Source of the DNA: SIG480 sp045649265
Lineage (GTDB): Bacteria; Bacillota; Clostridia; Oscillospirales; JAAYXM01
Direction of reading: 5' to 3'
DNA: 13,099 nt
NCBI GenBank assembly: GCA_045649265.1
Contig: JAZRPO010000068.1
Location: 1-13,099 of the forward strand
The position numbers were made by a program, and so were the translations under genes. Each line of letters starts with the position of its first letter. The first letter of the stretch is position 1. This document shows positions 12,818 to 13,099 of the stretch, piece by piece. Below the pieces are notes generated by a model that saw only the letters and a program-made list of their open reading frames with translations, searched no databases and was not told where the DNA came from.

Positions 12818-13099
12818 ATGGAAAAGATATTTCTCAAAAAGGGAGAAAAAGATTGTCTGATAGTTATTCCCAATGACGCTTCAGTTGTAGAAAAAACAGC
12901 GGCTGAGGAGTTGCAGGAATACATAAAAAAATCTCTTGATGTTGAGCTTGATATCGTATCCGAGAGCGCTGCAGAGGGCAAGTGCATCTATGTCGGTCAG
13001 ACAGAGTATGCAAAGCGCGCAAATGTGCTCGGAAAATCAAAAGAAAACTGGATTATCAAAATGCATGGGGGAAACCTTATCCTCACGGGCGGCGAGAAG
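12818..13099 (+). CDS. DUF4838/GH67-GH20b-like protein, N-terminal part only
   Basis: The first 94 codons are present and the gene runs off the right edge. The segment reads like the small alpha/beta domain at the N-terminus of DUF4838 proteins and alpha-glucuronidase or hexosaminidase-type enzymes: AAEELQEYIKKSLDVELDIV (a helix followed by a strand, about 28-47), CIYVGQTEYAK (about 55-65), and WIIKMHGGNLILTGGEK at the end, where the family usually has an I-x-G-G-x-x-R-G turn. There is no signal peptide, so a cytoplasmic location is suggested. The Shine-Dalgarno AAAGGGG is 10 nt from the ATG, rather far. The catalytic domain, if any, lies outside the window, so the activity is not known. Assignment rests on general pattern and is tentative. 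Confidence 0.6.
   Translation, partial: MEKIFLKKGEKDCLIVIPNDASVVEKTAAEELQEYIKKSLDVELDIVSESAAEGKCIYVGQTEYAKRANVLGKSKENWIIKMHGGNLILTGGEK

Noticed and set aside
1..13099. CRISPR arrays, insertion sequences, phage or tRNA/rRNA genes
   Set aside because: I saw no regularly spaced direct repeats, transposase or integrase motifs, or tRNA-like cloverleaf sequences.

Overview
The window looks like a chromosomal segment of an endospore-forming, moderately low-GC member of the Clostridia (Firmicutes), probably a gut-type lineage. The reasons are a YunB-type sporulation gene, a GatCAB amidotransferase operon, a PPi-dependent phosphofructokinase, a glycine riboswitch in front of an AGCS symporter, strong AGGAGG-type ribosome binding sites and Gram-positive promoter spacing. 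No mobile element, CRISPR array, tRNA or rRNA gene was seen. The content is mainly housekeeping. I found no clear new multi-gene system, but several local oddities deserve a second look.

Left arm, minus strand (1-3118). From its promoter inwards this holds a long-clade PPi-dependent phosphofructokinase (pfp), an XRE-type regulator fused to desulforedoxin-like and desulfoferrodoxin-like metal-site segments, a GNAT acetyltransferase, and the N-terminal 34 codons of an MGMT-like (alkyltransferase-like) DNA-binding protein. The regulator gene carries an in-frame TGA. The conserved end of its metal-binding domain continues in the same frame beyond that stop.

Centre, plus strand (3222-10871). yunB is followed by a combined hairpin and promoter that directly abuts ligA. 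Then come ligA, a very short gatC, gatA, gatB, a two-TM YcxB-like membrane protein, trmO and a ZIP metal transporter. The genes are packed with 4-8 nt overlaps or gaps of about 20 nt or less, so they probably form one operon. It joins DNA replication/repair (LigA), tRNA charging by transamidation (GatCAB) and tRNA modification (TrmO). The GatC-like ORF has only 46 codons and matches just the C-terminal third to half of the normal protein.

Right arm, plus strand (10872-13099). A promoter, a 5' hairpin, a single glycine aptamer and an intrinsic terminator precede a sodium:alanine/glycine (AGCS) symporter whose codon usage suggests high expression. Its 3' flank holds three consecutive hairpins, one a perfect 14-bp stem. 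A separate promoter then drives a gene cut by the window edge; its 94 visible residues resemble the N-terminal domain of DUF4838/GH67-GH20b-type carbohydrate-active proteins.
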